DNA of 62,386 nt from Aeromonas popoffii (GTDB lineage Bacteria > Pseudomonadota > Gammaproteobacteria > Enterobacterales > Aeromonadaceae): assembly GCF_000820025.1 (NCBI RefSeq), contig NZ_CDBI01000016.1, forward strand, positions 1 through 62,386. Reading direction: 5' to 3'. Under the pieces are notes generated by a model. It was not told the origin of the DNA. It worked only from the letters and a program-made list of their open reading frames with translations, and ran no database searches. A program made the translations under genes and the position numbers. The number at the start of each line of letters is the position of its first letter. Positions within the stretch are counted from its first letter, which is position 1. Below, piece after piece: positions 46,714 through 57,064 of the stretch.

Positions 46714-47055
46714 TTGCAAGGCCAAGAACTGCATGCCTTTATCGTCGACAAGATCGATGACATGAAAGGCCGCGACATCATCACCCTTGATGTGCGCGGT
46801 AAATCCAGCATCACAGACACCATGATCGTCTGTTCCGGCAACTCCAGTCGCCACGTCAGCGCCATCGCCCATCATCTGGCCAGCGAAGCTCGCCATGCCG
46901 GGCTCGATCTGCTGAGCGTGGAGGGGCAGCTCACGGGGGAATGGGTACTGGTGGACCTGGGACAAGCCATAGTGCACGTGATGCAGGACGAATATCGCGA
47001 CTTCTACCAACTGGAAAAACTCTGGGGCGCTACCGCTCAAGTGAATGCGCAATAA
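46714..47055 (+). CDS. rsfS: Ribosomal silencing factor RsfS
   Basis: A 113-residue DUF143/Iojap protein that binds ribosomal protein L14 and blocks subunit joining under starvation. The frame opens at 46573, but the TTG at 46714 follows AGGAG (46702-46706) and begins [21 protein letters not shown], which matches E. coli MQGKALQDFVIDKIDDLKG. The conserved [19 protein letters not shown] and VVDLG/IVHVM segments follow. It sits between nadD and rlmH. Confidence 0.93.
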   Translation: MQGQELHAFIVDKIDDMKGRDIITLDVRGKSSITDTMIVCSGNSSRHVSAIAHHLASEARHAGLDLLSVEGQLTGEWVLVDLGQAIVHVMQDEYRDFYQLEKLWGATAQVNAQ

Positions 47056-47077
47056 CAGAGCACAAGTGTAACAAACG

Positions 47078-47545
47078 ATGAAGATCCAGTTGATTGCAGT
47101 GGGCACCAAGATGCCTGCCTGGGTAGAGCGTGGCTTCGAAGAGTACCGTCGCCGTTTCCCCAAAGACATGCCGTTCGAGCTGGTCGAGATCGGCGCCGGA
47201 AAGCGCGGCAAAAATGCCGATATTCCCCGCATCCTGCAAAAGGAAGGGGAAGCCATGCTGGCCGCCGCTGGCCGCTCGCGTATCGTGACCCTGGATATTC
47301 CCGGCAAACCCTGGACCACGGAGCAGCTCGCCGTGCAACTGGAAGCCTGGAAGCTGGATGGTCGCGACGTGGCACTGCTGGTCGGAGGCCCGGAGGGCTT
47401 GTCGCCCGAGTGCAAGGCCGCCGCCGAGCAGAGCTGGTCGCTGTCGCCGCTGACCCTGCCCCACCCGCTGGTGCGGGTGCTGGTGGCCGAGAGCCTCTAT
47501 CGCGCCTGGAGCATCACTACCAATCATCCGTACCACAGGGAATAA
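47078..47545 (+). CDS. rlmH: 23S rRNA (pseudouridine1915-N3)-methyltransferase
   Basis: A 155-residue SPOUT methyltransferase, the same length as E. coli RlmH. It modifies pseudouridine 1915 in helix 69 of 23S rRNA. The knot motif [21 protein letters not shown] and the C-terminal [27 protein letters not shown] are diagnostic. It follows rsfS by 22 bp. Confidence 0.97.
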   Translation: MKIQLIAVGTKMPAWVERGFEEYRRRFPKDMPFELVEIGAGKRGKNADIPRILQKEGEAMLAAAGRSRIVTLDIPGKPWTTEQLAVQLEAWKLDGRDVALLVGGPEGLSPECKAAAEQSWSLSPLTLPHPLVRVLVAESLYRAWSITTNHPYHRE

Positions 47546-47592
47546 CCCATGGGGTTTTTGTCTTCTCCCTTCGTCTGTCATAAGGTAGCGGC

Positions 47593-49509
47593 ATGCTGAA
47601 GAATCGCATCGAAATGCGCGACCACAGCGCCGAGGGTCGCCTCTTCTTCCGACGCACCCTAGTTGCCTACATTGGCATGATAGTGCTGATGCTGGTGCTG
47701 CTGGGCAATCTCTATTACCTGCAGGTCGAATCCTTCGAGACCTATCAGACCCGCTCCAATGACAACCGGATCCGGGTCGTGCCCGTGGCGCCGCCACGTG
47801 GCCTCATCTATGACGCCAACGGTGTGCTGCTGGCGGAGAACCGCCCCGTCTACAGCCTGGAAATCGTGCCGGAAGAGACCAAAGACCTGGAAAAGACCGC
47901 CGACGAACTGATCACCCTGCTGGCACTGCCGGAAGGCACCAAGGAGAAGTTTCTGGCTGAGGTCAAACGCCAGCGCCGTTTCAAGCCGGTGGCTCTGTTC
48001 GAGAAGCTGACCGAGTATCAGGTCGCGCTCTTCTCGGTCAACCAGCACAACTATCCGGGCGCCAGCATAGAGGCCTACCTCAAGCGCTACTATCCGTTTG
48101 GTGACACCCTCACTCATGCGCTGGGCTACGTGGCCAAGATCAACACCCGCGACGTGGAGCGCCTCGACAAGGAGGACAAGCTCGCCAACTATGCCGCCAC
48201 CAAGGATATCGGCAAGCAGGGAGTGGAGAAGTTCTACGAGGATCAGCTGCACGGGGTGGCCGGGTATCAGGAGGTCGAGGTCAACAACCGCGGCCGCGTG
48301 GTGCGCACCCTCAAGTTCCAGCCACCCGAGCCCGGCAAGGACATCTACCTCAACATCGACATTCGCCTGCAGCTTAAAGCACAAGAGTTGCTGGCCGGTC
48401 GCCGGGGCGCCATCGTCATGATGGATCCCAATACCGGCGCCATCCTGGCCATGGAGTCGAGCCCGAGCTACGACCCCAACCTGTTCGTGACCGGCATCTC
48501 TAACACCAACTATTCGGCGCTGCTCAACGATCCGGCCCGCCCGCTGGTGAATCGCACCACTCAGGGCATCTATGCCCCCGCCTCCACCGTCAAGCCCATG
48601 CTGGCAGTGATGGGGCTGAACGAGGGGGCCATCACCCCCAACTACCGCTACTTCGGCGGCCCCAGCTTCTCCATCCCGGGCACCACCAAGAAGTTTCGCG
48701 ACTGGCGCCGCTGGGGCCATGGCTGGCTTGATGTCTACCGCGCCATCGAGGTGTCGGCAGATACCTATTTCTACGATCTCGCCTATCGGGTCGGCATCGA
48801 CAAAATGCATAACTACATGACCAAATTTGGCTTTGGTCAGTACAGTGGGGTCGATATCTATGAGGAGACCAAGGGGGTCATGCCATCAAGAGACTGGAAG
48901 ATGGCTCGCTGGCGCCAGCCCTGGTATCAGGGTGACACCATCTCTGTCGGTATCGGTCAGGGCTACTGGAGCGCCACCCCGATCCAGCTGGCCAAGGCCA
49001 CCAGCATACTGACCCAGAACGGCCACGATGTGACGCCACACCTACTCAAGAGCACGGCCTCGCAGGATGGGGTTGTCAACGCCCCCGTCAACCCGAACAT
49101 GGCGCTCAAGGCCAAGAATGATGCCTATTGGCAGGTGGCCAAGGACGGCATGTGGCGCGTCATCAACGGCACTGAAGGCACCGGGCGCCGCGCCTTTGCC
49201 AACACACCCTACAAAGCGGCAGGCAAGTCAGGCACCGCCCAGGTGGTGGGCATGAAAGAGAACCAGGTCTACGACGCCAGCACCATGAAGGTGGAACACC
49301 GTGACAACGCCCTGTTCGTCGCCTTTGCTCCGTTTGACGCCCCAAAGGCCGTAGTCGCCTTGGTGCTGGAAAACGCCGGCGGCGGCAGTAGCATGGCCGC
49401 GCCAGTGGCACGCCAGATGCTGGATGCCTATCTGGTGCCACCAGAGCCCCAGTTGCCACCGGCTCCCAAGCAGCCGCCCCCATCACCCGAGGCCGTTTCC
49501 CATGAGTAA
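47593..49509 (+). CDS. mrdA: Penicillin-binding protein 2 (elongasome transpeptidase)
   Basis: A 638-residue class B PBP for lateral cell-wall growth. The single N-terminal helix (about 22-42) anchors a periplasmic pedestal (about 50-240) and a transpeptidase domain. The catalytic Ser is in PASTVKPML (SxxK), SAD in [10 protein letters not shown], and KSGTAQV is the KTG-type motif. The C-terminal 25 residues are Pro-rich. It overlaps rodA by 8 bp and is co-transcribed with it. Confidence 0.96.
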   Translation: MLKNRIEMRDHSAEGRLFFRRTLVAYIGMIVLMLVLLGNLYYLQVESFETYQTRSNDNRIRVVPVAPPRGLIYDANGVLLAENRPVYSLEIVPEETKDLEKTADELITLLALPEGTKEKFLAEVKRQRRFKPVALFEKLTEYQVALFSVNQHNYPGASIEAYLKRYYPFGDTLTHALGYVAKINTRDVERLDKEDKLANYAATKDIGKQGVEKFYEDQLHGVAGYQEVEVNNRGRVVRTLKFQPPEPGKDIYLNIDIRLQLKAQELLAGRRGAIVMMDPNTGAILAMESSPSYDPNLFVTGISNTNYSALLNDPARPLVNRTTQGIYAPASTVKPMLAVMGLNEGAITPNYRYFGGPSFSIPGTTKKFRDWRRWGHGWLDVYRAIEVSADTYFYDLAYRVGIDKMHNYMTKFGFGQYSGVDIYEETKGVMPSRDWKMARWRQPWYQGDTISVGIGQGYWSATPIQLAKATSILTQNGHDVTPHLLKSTASQDGVVNAPVNPNMALKAKNDAYWQVAKDGMWRVINGTEGTGRRAFANTPYKAAGKSGTAQVVGMKENQVYDASTMKVEHRDNALFVAFAPFDAPKAVVALVLENAGGGSSMAAPVARQMLDAYLVPPEPQLPPAPKQPPPSPEAVSHE

Positions 49510-50605
49510 TTCCGCGCAGCGACAGAGCATCTGGTACCGGCTGCATATCGACCTGCCGCTGTTTCTCGGCCTGCTGGCCCTGATGTCCCTCTCCATGGTG
49601 GTGCTCTACTCTGCCTCAGGTCAGAGCGTGGACTCCATCGTGCGCCAGCTGGTGCGCGGCGGACTGGCCTTCGGCCTGATGATCGGCATGGCCCAGCTGC
49701 CTCCTTCCCTCTACGCGCGCTGGTCTGTGCCGCTGTTCGTGGTGGTGGTGCTGCTGCTCATTGCGGTGGACGTGTTCGGCCACATCGGCAAAGGGGCCCA
49801 GCGCTGGCTGGATCTCGGCTTCATGAAGTTCCAGCCCTCCGAGGTGATGAAGGTCTCCATGCCCATCATGGTGGCAGCCTGGCTCAGCCGCCATTCGCTG
49901 CCCCCCAAATTCAGCCATGTGGTCATCGCCCTGGTGATGGTGCTGCTGCCCACCCTGCTGATCGCCGCCCAGCCCGATCTCGGCACCTCCATCCTGGTGG
50001 CTGCCTCCGGCTTTTTCGTCATCTTCCTGGCGGGGATCAGCTGGTGGCTGATCGGCCTGGCGGTGCTGCTCATCTGCGCCTTCATGCCGGTGCTCTGGTT
50101 TTTCTTGATGCACGACTACCAGCGCCAGCGGGTACTGATGCTGCTCGACCCGGAAAAAGACCCGCTTGGGCGCGGCTATCACATCATACAGTCCAAGATA
50201 GCGATCGGCTCTGGCGGCGTCTTTGGCAAGGGCTGGCTGCAAGGCACCCAGTCCCAGCTTGAATTTCTGCCCGAGCGCCACACCGACTTTATCTTTGCGG
50301 TCTTCAGCGAGGAGTTCGGACTGGTGGGGGTCGCCTTGCTGCTGGTCATCTATCTCTACATCATCAGCCGCTGCCTGTTCATCTCCATGCAGGCCCAGAA
50401 CAGCTTCGAGCGTCTGCTCGGGGGGGCCCTGACCCTCACTTTCTTCGTCTATGTGTTCGTCAACATGGGCATGGTGAGTGGCATACTGCCGGTGGTAGGG
50501 GTGCCCCTGCCACTGGTGAGCTACGGCGGTACCTCCATGGTGACCCTGATGGCGGGTTTCGGCATCCTGATGTCGATCCAGACCCACAGAAGGCTGCTGG
50601 CCTGA
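49502..50605 (+). CDS. mrdB: Rod-shape SEDS glycosyltransferase RodA
   Basis: A 367-residue SEDS polymerase that makes glycan strands with PBP2. It has ten hydrophobic segments. Signature SEDS motifs are [20 protein letters not shown] and the C-terminal LVSYGGTSM. The ATG at 49502 overlaps the mrdA stop; the open frame begins earlier at 49424. It ends with a TGATG overlap to mltB. Confidence 0.96.
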   Translation: MSNSAQRQSIWYRLHIDLPLFLGLLALMSLSMVVLYSASGQSVDSIVRQLVRGGLAFGLMIGMAQLPPSLYARWSVPLFVVVVLLLIAVDVFGHIGKGAQRWLDLGFMKFQPSEVMKVSMPIMVAAWLSRHSLPPKFSHVVIALVMVLLPTLLIAAQPDLGTSILVAASGFFVIFLAGISWWLIGLAVLLICAFMPVLWFFLMHDYQRQRVLMLLDPEKDPLGRGYHIIQSKIAIGSGGVFGKGWLQGTQSQLEFLPERHTDFIFAVFSEEFGLVGVALLLVIYLYIISRCLFISMQAQNSFERLLGGALTLTFFVYVFVNMGMVSGILPVVGVPLPLVSYGGTSMVTLMAGFGILMSIQTHRRLLA

Positions 50606-51603
50606 TGAGAGGGGGCTGGTTGGCGCTCGCCCTGTGCTCGCTGACGGCGAGTGCAGCCCCGGAGCCCGCGCGGCTGGCCCTGCTCGCCGAACAGCAGCAG
50701 GTGCCGCTGGCCGAATTGCAGGCGGCCACGGCGCAGGCCCGGTTGCGCCAGGAGGTACTCGACACCATCAGCCGACCGTGGGAGGCCAAGCCCTGGCATC
50801 GCTACCGCCCGCTGTTCGTCACTCCGGATCGCATCCGTGACGGGCAGCAGTTCTGGCAACAGCATGCGACGACGCTGGCCCGCGCAGAGCAGATCTATCG
50901 GGTGCCCGCCTCCCTCATCGTCGCCATCATCGGCATAGAGACCTTCTACGGCCGCCAGATGGGCCGCCACTCGGTGCTCGACAGCCTCTACACCCTGGGA
51001 TTTCACTACCCCGCGCGCGAGGAGTACTTCGCCAAGGAATTTGCCCAGCTGGTGCTGCTGGCCAAAGAGGAGAAGTGGCCACTCACCCGCCTCAAGGGCT
51101 CCTATGCGGGTGCCATGGGCATGGGGCAGTTCATGCCTTCCAGTTACCGCCACTACGCTGTCGATTTTGACGGGGATGGCAAGCGGGATCTGTTTGCCAA
51201 CCCGGTCGATGCCATCGGCAGCGTCGCCAACTATTTCGCCGAGCATCAATGGCGCTGGGGCGAGTCTGCCGTCGAGCCCGCCTTGATCGGCCTGGCCCCC
51301 GTCAGTGCTCTGCTCAGACCCGAGCCCGAGCTCAAGCAGCAGTGGGCAGAGCTGGCCGCCGCCGGCATTGAACTCGCCACACAGTTGGCGCCACAGACGC
51401 CAGTGAAATTGCTGGTATTGGAACAGGCCGATGGACCGGAATACTGGGTCGCGCGCCACAATTTTTATGTGATAACCCGCTATAACCGCAGCCCTCTCTA
51501 TGCGATGGCGGCACATCAACTCAGTCAAGCAATCCAGGAAGCGTATGCATTACAGCCACAAATTTCTCCCGCTCAGCCTGAGCTTGTTGCTGGCCGCCTG
51601 TAG
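50605..51603 (+). CDS. mltB: Lytic murein transglycosylase B
   Basis: A 332-residue family-3 lytic transglycosylase that cleaves peptidoglycan glycan with 1,6-anhydro formation. A short signal peptide (1-18, LALALCSLTASAAPE) lacks a proper lipobox, so it may be a soluble periplasmic form unlike E. coli MltB. The catalytic Glu is in VAIIGIETFYGRQ; MGQFMPSSYRHYAVDFDGDG is conserved. The start overlaps rodA (TGATG). Its last 59 bases overlap the start of rlpA in another frame. Confidence 0.94.
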   Translation: MRGGWLALALCSLTASAAPEPARLALLAEQQQVPLAELQAATAQARLRQEVLDTISRPWEAKPWHRYRPLFVTPDRIRDGQQFWQQHATTLARAEQIYRVPASLIVAIIGIETFYGRQMGRHSVLDSLYTLGFHYPAREEYFAKEFAQLVLLAKEEKWPLTRLKGSYAGAMGMGQFMPSSYRHYAVDFDGDGKRDLFANPVDAIGSVANYFAEHQWRWGESAVEPALIGLAPVSALLRPEPELKQQWAELAAAGIELATQLAPQTPVKLLVLEQADGPEYWVARHNFYVITRYNRSPLYAMAAHQLSQAIQEAYALQPQISPAQPELVAGRL

Positions 51604-52483
51604 CAGCCAGCCGGAGCAGGCCCCCCTGCCGCAGGAACACGTCCAGCAGGAAAAACCCCAGGTCATCGAGATCCCGCAAGCCACAGGCGCCATACCACGT
51701 CCCGAGCCCCTGAGTGCCAGCGGCAACCGGGACTACTGGATCGGCAAGCAGAAGCACGAGGTGTGGCGCGACATCAAACACTACAGCGAAGAGGGCACCG
51801 CCAGCTGGCTGTCGCCGGACTTGGATGGCCAGAAGACCGCCAACGGCGATGTGCTGGACAGCACGCTGTTCAGCGCCGCCCACCGCAACCTGCCGCTGCC
51901 AAGCTATGTGCGGGTAACCAACCTGGCCAACGGGCTGGAGACTATCGTGCGAGTCAACGATCGCGGCCCGTCCGACAGCACTCGCCTCATCGATCTCTCC
52001 TACGCTGCCGCCAAGCAGCTGGAGATGATCGATAGCGGTGAAGCGCGGGTACGGCTGGAGCTGATCAACGACAAACCGGATCAGATGATCGAAATGGTGC
52101 CCATGATGCCGATGCAACCCATGCAACCGGCGCAGAGCCCAGCGATCCCGGCCGCGCCGAAAGCTTCGGCGCAGGAGGGTTTTATGGGTGAACCGACCTC
52201 GCTCGCCATGGCCACGCCAGCCGCCAAACCGGCGCCGGCCAAGGCGGCCGCCCCCGCCAGCAGCGGTGACGGCAAGATGATCCAGGTGCTGGCCAGCGGC
52301 TCCCAGCCCAGGGCTGAAGCCATGGGCAAGGTGATGACTCAGCGCTACGGCGTGCCGTATCAGGTGGTGGTCCACGGCGCCCTCTTCCGGGTCCTGCTGG
52401 GACCGGTCGCCGCCGATCAGCAGGCAAGCCTGCTCGAGCAGATCCGTCAAGGAGGGGTGGAGCAAGCCTTTATCGTCCCCTGA
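51545..52483 (+). CDS. rlpA: Septal lytic transglycosylase RlpA
   Basis: A 312-residue outer-membrane lipoprotein. Lipobox LLLAAC (acylated Cys at about 19), a double-psi beta barrel at about 90-175 (EGTASWLSPDLDGQKTANGD, RVNDRGP), a Pro/Ala/Met-rich linker and a C-terminal SPOR domain (about 240-312) that binds denuded septal glycan. The ATG at 51545 lies inside mltB, a 59-bp overlap. The frame is open from 51500, but that would destroy the lipobox position. Confidence 0.94.
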   Translation: MHYSHKFLPLSLSLLLAACSSQPEQAPLPQEHVQQEKPQVIEIPQATGAIPRPEPLSASGNRDYWIGKQKHEVWRDIKHYSEEGTASWLSPDLDGQKTANGDVLDSTLFSAAHRNLPLPSYVRVTNLANGLETIVRVNDRGPSDSTRLIDLSYAAAKQLEMIDSGEARVRLELINDKPDQMIEMVPMMPMQPMQPAQSPAIPAAPKASAQEGFMGEPTSLAMATPAAKPAPAKAAAPASSGDGKMIQVLASGSQPRAEAMGKVMTQRYGVPYQVVVHGALFRVLLGPVAADQQASLLEQIRQGGVEQAFIVP

Positions 52484-52614
52484 AACCATGCGGCTCATCC
52501 CGGTGAGCCAGCGTCTGGAGCCCGTCGTCACGTCGTTTCCCGGCGTGACGACGGCTCCCGATGGAGAAAAAACCAGACCAGATAGTACGCCGGACTATGA
52601 CCGACGGGCGCTTC

Positions 52615-52623
52615 TGGTATAGT
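52615..52623 (+). promoter_or_regulatory. Extended -10 promoter of dacA
   Basis: TGGTATAGT: a TATAGT hexamer at 52618-52623 with upstream TG-N, 54 bp before the dacA ATG. Confidence 0.5.
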
Positions 52624-52677
52624 TAAGCCCGCATTTTAACTTGGGTTACCCCCCTTCCAGGCTCCAGGAATTTCAAG

Positions 52678-53868
52678 ATGTCCAAATTTGCCCGTTCAGT
52701 TATTCTGGCCTCCCTGATCAGCGCCACCGCCCAGGCCAATACGCCAGTCCCCACTCCGAACGCCGCCCCCATGGTCGTTCCCGCCGCGCCGGAGATCTCC
52801 GCCAAGGCCCATATTCTGATCGACTACTACTCGGGTCAGGTACTGGCAGAAGCCAATGCCGATGAACGCCTGCCGCCTGCCAGCCTGACCAAGATGATGA
52901 CCTCCTACATCATTGGTCACGAGTTGCTGGAAGGAAACATCAAGAACACCGACATGGTGACCATCAGCAAAAACGCCTGGTCCAAAAACTACAGCGACTC
53001 CTCCAAGATGTTTATCGAGGTGGGCAAACAGGTCTCCGTCGATGATCTGAACAAGGGCATCATCATCCAGTCCGGCAATGACGCCTGTGTCGCCATGGCC
53101 GAATTCCTGGCGGGCAGCACGGACTCCTTTGCCAGCCTGATGAATGCCTGGTCCGCCAAGCTGGGGATGAAAGATACCCAATTCAAAAACCCCCACGGAC
53201 TGGATGAAGAAGGTCACTACAGTACTGCTCGCGACATGGCTCGCCTGGGTCAGGCCCTGATCCACGATCAGCCGGAGGAGTACAAGATCTACGCCCAGAA
53301 ATCCTTCGTGTTCAACGGCATCACCCAGCACAACCGTAACCGCCTGCTGTGGGATCAGTCCCTGCAAGTGGATGGCATCAAGACTGGCCACGTCAGCCAG
53401 GTCGGCTACAACCTGGTATCCTCCGCCACCAACAACGAAGGCATGCGCCTGATCGCCGTGGTGCTGGGCGCCAACAGCGAAGGTTCCCGCGCCGCCGAGA
53501 GCAAGAAGCTGCTCACCTACGGTTTTCGCTTCTTCCAGAGCCTGACCCCGTACAAGGCCGGCACCGAGCTGGTCACCCAGAAGATCTGGATGGGCGACAA
53601 GTCTGAAGTGAAACTGGGCGTCGACAAGGATGTGTCCGTGCTGGTCACCCGTGGTCAGGGCAACAACCTGAAAGCGGACTTCCAGCTCGAGAGCGAACTG
53701 AAAGCCCCGCTGGCCAAAGGCCAACGGGTCGGTACCGTGTTCCTGAAGCAGGGCGACAAGGAGATCAAGCAGGTTCCGCTGGTCGCGCTGGAAGAAGTGC
53801 AGGAGGGCGGGCTGATGAGCCGTCTGTGGGATTACCTGGTAATGCTGGTCTCCAGCTGGTTCAAGTAA
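52678..53868 (+). CDS. dacA: D-alanyl-D-alanine carboxypeptidase (PBP5/6)
   Basis: A 396-residue periplasmic enzyme that trims the terminal D-Ala from peptidoglycan pentapeptides. It has a signal peptide ending at about 20 (ATAQANTPV), catalytic S-L-T-K (SLTKMMTS), S-G-N (QSGNDACVAMAEF) and KTGHVSQVG motifs. Domain II is beta-rich and the C-terminal amphipathic helix (SRLWDYLVMLVSSWFK) anchors it to the inner membrane. Family length and ends are normal. Confidence 0.96.
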   Translation: MSKFARSVILASLISATAQANTPVPTPNAAPMVVPAAPEISAKAHILIDYYSGQVLAEANADERLPPASLTKMMTSYIIGHELLEGNIKNTDMVTISKNAWSKNYSDSSKMFIEVGKQVSVDDLNKGIIIQSGNDACVAMAEFLAGSTDSFASLMNAWSAKLGMKDTQFKNPHGLDEEGHYSTARDMARLGQALIHDQPEEYKIYAQKSFVFNGITQHNRNRLLWDQSLQVDGIKTGHVSQVGYNLVSSATNNEGMRLIAVVLGANSEGSRAAESKKLLTYGFRFFQSLTPYKAGTELVTQKIWMGDKSEVKLGVDKDVSVLVTRGQGNNLKADFQLESELKAPLAKGQRVGTVFLKQGDKEIKQVPLVALEEVQEGGLMSRLWDYLVMLVSSWFK

Positions 53869-53891
53869 GAAAGACGCACAATCCTGACCAA

Positions 53892-53911
53892 ACAGCGGCG
53901 CTAACAGGCGC
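53892..53911 (+). terminator. Probable terminator after dacA
   Basis: GCGGCG/CGCCGC hairpin followed by CTGTCTTTA. A modest T tail; the remaining gap to ybeD (to 54147) holds nothing recognisable. Confidence 0.6.
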
Positions 53912-54147
53912 CGCTGCTGTCTTTACCCGGTCATACCAGCGAATAACCCTGCATTCTGCAGGTTCCGCCGACTGTCGATTTGTGGTAAAAAGCAGCATCT
54001 CCATGTCTTGTCGAGCTGTCCGGGCCTTGATCTCTGCCCGGGCAATGCCCATATAGGCTTGTACATGACGGCCTGATGAGCCATAGGCCATCAGCCACGC
54101 AAGATTAAAGATGAAGTCATCCCGTGATGACGCCAAAAGGTGAGTAG

Positions 54148-54411
54148 ATGAATACCAAGTTTGATGAACTGCTGGAGTTTCCCTGCAAGTTCCCGTTCAA
54201 GGTGCTCGGCGTTGCCGACCCGGCCCTGCCGGATCAGGTGGTGGAAGTGCTACAGCAACACGCCCCTGGTACTTACAGCCCGACCGTTCAACCCAGTACC
54301 AAGGGCAACTACCACTCGGTGCGGGTCACAGTAACGGCCCAGAGCAAGGAACATATCGAAGCCATGTATACCGCCCTCGGTAACATAGAGCTGGTTCGTT
54401 ACGTCCTGTAA
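54148..54411 (+). CDS. ybeD: YbeD (DUF493) regulatory protein
   Basis: An 87-residue ferredoxin-like alpha/beta protein, close to the E. coli YbeD length of 87. The sequence ([40 protein letters not shown]) is typical. A role in allosteric regulation, perhaps of lipoate metabolism, is suggested by its ACT-like fold and its fixed location before lipB. Confidence 0.94.
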   Translation: MNTKFDELLEFPCKFPFKVLGVADPALPDQVVEVLQQHAPGTYSPTVQPSTKGNYHSVRVTVTAQSKEHIEAMYTALGNIELVRYVL

Positions 54412-54505
54412 GCTGCCTCTCTCGCCCCGCCAGGGGCGATTGATTTTGTGCCACCCCGAGTGCTGACCCATGGTGCCGACTCAAGCACCAGCCTGTGAGG
54501 AAAAG

Positions 54506-55195
54506 ATGTCATCCCAGATCCCCGCCCAGCCACAGCTGCTCGTCAGACACCTGGGTCGCCGCCCCTACCAGCCGGTATGGGACGCCATGAAGGCCTTCAC
54601 CGATAGCCGCACCAGCGACACCCCGGACGAGTTCTGGGTAGTGGAGCACGATGCCGTCTATACCCAGGGCCAGGCCGGCAAGGCCGAGCACCTGCTCGCA
54701 CCGGGCGATATCCCCGTGGTGCAGAGCGATCGCGGCGGTCAGGTGACCTATCACGGCCCTGGCCAGCTGGTGCTCTATGTCCTGGTGGATGTGCGCCGCA
54801 GCAAGCTGTCGGTGCGCGAGCTGGTGACCTGTCTGGAAACCGCCATCATCAAGACCCTGGCAAAGAGTGGGATTGAGGCTTATGCCAAACCCGATGCCCC
54901 CGGCGTCTATGTGAAGAACGAGCTGGGCACCTCGATGCAGACAGAAGCCAAGCTGGCCTCGCTGGGCCTGCGCATCCGCAAGGGCTGCTCGTTCCACGGG
55001 CTGGCGCTCAATATCAACATGGACATGACCCCCTTCCTGCGCATCAACCCGTGCGGTTATGCGGGCATGGCCATGACCCAGACCAGCGACCTGGGCGGCC
55101 CGCAGAGCGTGGCCGAAGCACAGGCCCTGCTGGTGGCCGAACTGGCCAGCCTGATTGGCTATCACACGATCACGAATATCGACGATGCGGCCTGA
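54506..55195 (+). CDS. lipB: Octanoyl-[ACP]:protein N-octanoyltransferase
   Basis: A 229-residue enzyme moving octanoate from acyl carrier protein to the lipoyl domains of dehydrogenases and GcvH. The ATG at 54506 follows GTGAGGAAAAG; the frame opens at 54470. Family motifs [39 protein letters not shown] (catalytic Lys) and [14 protein letters not shown] (catalytic Cys) are intact. It lies before lipA. Confidence 0.96.
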   Translation: MSSQIPAQPQLLVRHLGRRPYQPVWDAMKAFTDSRTSDTPDEFWVVEHDAVYTQGQAGKAEHLLAPGDIPVVQSDRGGQVTYHGPGQLVLYVLVDVRRSKLSVRELVTCLETAIIKTLAKSGIEAYAKPDAPGVYVKNELGTSMQTEAKLASLGLRIRKGCSFHGLALNINMDMTPFLRINPCGYAGMAMTQTSDLGGPQSVAEAQALLVAELASLIGYHTITNIDDAA

Positions 55196-55279
55196 GCAAG
55201 CCCTGCCGTACGGCCGCGAGGGCACAGAGATGACCCTGACGGCTATCAACCAAACAATAACAAACACCGAGAGTGAATC

Positions 55280-56245
55280 ATGAGCAAACCCGTTCGTATG
55301 GAGCCGGGCGTCAAGCTGCGCGATGGCGATAAGATGGCCCTGATCCCGGTGAAATTCATGCCGGATCCCAACGAGGAAGTGCTGCGCAAACCGGACTGGA
55401 TGCGGATCAAGCTGCCGCCGTCCAGCCAGAAGATCGAGCACATCAAGAGCACGCTGCGCAAGAACAAGCTGCACTCAGTGTGTGAAGAGGCCTCCTGCCC
55501 CAACCTGGCAGAGTGCTTCAACCACGGCACCGCCACCTTCATGATCATGGGCGCCATATGCACCCGTCGTTGCCCCTTCTGCGACGTGGCCCACGGCCGC
55601 CCGCTGGCGCTGGATCCCGACGAGCCGAAGAAGCTGGCACTCACCATCAAGGAGATGGGGCTGAAATACGTGGTCATCACCTCGGTGGACCGCGACGATC
55701 TCCGTGACGGCGGTGCCCAGCACTTCGCCGACTGCATCAAGCAGATCCGCGAGCACAGCCCGCAGACCCGCATCGAGATCCTCACCCCGGACTTCCGTGG
55801 CCGGATGGAGCAGGCGCTGGAGGTGTTCCGCGAGACGCCGCCGGACGTGTTCAACCACAACCTGGAAACCGCCCCGCGCATGTACCGTGTCGCCCGCCCC
55901 GGTGCCGACTACAAGTGGTCCCTTGAGCTGCTGCGCCGCATCAAGGAGATGCACCCCCATGTGCCGACCAAGTCCGGTGTCATGATGGGCCTTGGCGAGA
56001 CCAACGAGGAGATAGTGCAGGTACTCACCGATCTGCGCGAGCACGGCGTCAACATGCTGACCCTGGGCCAGTATCTGCAGCCGAGCCGCCACCACCTGCC
56101 GGTAAAGCGCTACGTGCCGCCCGCAGAGTTTGACGAACTGAAGGATATCGCCATGGAGCTGGGCTTCTCCCACGCTGCCTGCGGCCCCTTCGTCCGCTCC
56201 TCCTACCATGCAGACCTGCAAGCCAAGGGTGAAGAGGTGAAATAA
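55280..56245 (+). CDS. lipA: Lipoyl synthase
   Basis: A 321-residue radical-SAM enzyme inserting two sulfurs into octanoyl-lipoyl domains. It has the auxiliary cluster motif [12 protein letters not shown] (about 68-79), the radical-SAM motif [10 protein letters not shown] (about 94-103) and the C-terminal [10 protein letters not shown] (Ser ligand). The start ATG at 55280 lacks a strong ribosome site. A strong terminator follows. Confidence 0.97.
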   Translation: MSKPVRMEPGVKLRDGDKMALIPVKFMPDPNEEVLRKPDWMRIKLPPSSQKIEHIKSTLRKNKLHSVCEEASCPNLAECFNHGTATFMIMGAICTRRCPFCDVAHGRPLALDPDEPKKLALTIKEMGLKYVVITSVDRDDLRDGGAQHFADCIKQIREHSPQTRIEILTPDFRGRMEQALEVFRETPPDVFNHNLETAPRMYRVARPGADYKWSLELLRRIKEMHPHVPTKSGVMMGLGETNEEIVQVLTDLREHGVNMLTLGQYLQPSRHHLPVKRYVPPAEFDELKDIAMELGFSHAACGPFVRSSYHADLQAKGEEVK

Positions 56246-56263
56246 CCGCCTCCACCCCTGGTC

Positions 56264-56293
56264 AAAAAAGAGCGCCCAAGGGCGCTCTTTTTT
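56264..56293 (+). terminator. Terminator of lipA
   Basis: 14-bp stem AAAAAAGAGCGCCC/GGGCGCTCTTTTTT with loop AA. Confidence 0.95.
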
Positions 56294-56412
56294 ATGGGCC
56301 AGCCGCGCGCCATCTGTACCGGGCAACCGCAAGCGATGCGTCAGCGCCGTTTGCGCTCACTTCGCCGCCGGGTTAACGTGGGCACCCATTCGTCCGTTGA
56401 GTGATGTGCAGT

Positions 56413-56925
56413 ATGCCAACCCCCCTCGTTCGCCTGATCCCCATGAGCCAGGCCCACTACCCCGCCTACTGCGCCTACTTCATCGAGGACTATGCGCAGG
56501 ATCTCGCCAACAATCATGGCCATGATCTCGCCACCGCCCGTCGCAAGGCCGAGGCCTCCCTGCTGCACTCTCTGCCGCAAGGGGTCGACACCGCTGGCCA
56601 CGGTTTGCTCTGCATCCTGCCCGCCGGTGAAACGGAGGGGGCTGGCCCAGCGACAGCCGCAGAAATGCTGCCACTGGGCTATCTCTGGCACGCCATCGAC
56701 CCCGATGCCAGCGCCACCTTTATCTATGACTTCTATGTCGCACCGGCTCACCGCAGCCAGGGCATTGGCAAGGCTGCCATGGCGGTGCTGGAAACCGCGC
56801 TCAGGGCCAATGGCATCAGCCAGATCAAGCTGCGGGTCGCGTACGACAACCCGCGCGGCCTGGCGCTCTACCAGGAGGCAGGCTTCGCCATCACCGGCTA
56901 CAACATGGCCAAGCGGCTGGACTGA
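56413..56925 (+). CDS. GNAT-family N-acetyltransferase
   Basis: A 170-residue acetyltransferase. The acetyl-CoA motif A is APAHRSQGIGKAAMAVLE (RxxGxGxxA), and the last beta strand carries the NPRGLALYQEAGFAITGYNM segment. GTG (56401) and ATG (56404) lie upstream in frame; I chose the ATG at 56413 because MPTPLVRLIPMSQAHYPAYC resembles other GNAT starts. Substrate unknown. It stands after the lipA terminator. Confidence 0.82.
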   Translation: MPTPLVRLIPMSQAHYPAYCAYFIEDYAQDLANNHGHDLATARRKAEASLLHSLPQGVDTAGHGLLCILPAGETEGAGPATAAEMLPLGYLWHAIDPDASATFIYDFYVAPAHRSQGIGKAAMAVLETALRANGISQIKLRVAYDNPRGLALYQEAGFAITGYNMAKRLD

Positions 56926-57064
56926 GCGGTTTGACCCACCCCTGTACCACCCAGACAGGGGCGTGTCGTCACCCGGCAAGCGCTGCTATGATGTGGCCGC
57001 CCCGGCCAGTTGCCGCAGCGGCACGGTTTTTCATTCCCTGTTGTCCCGTTTCAGGATCATGCTC

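Noticed and set aside
53861..54136. 91-codon minus frame between dacA and ybeD
   Set aside because: No recognisable domain or start signal; runs over the dacA terminator hairpin.
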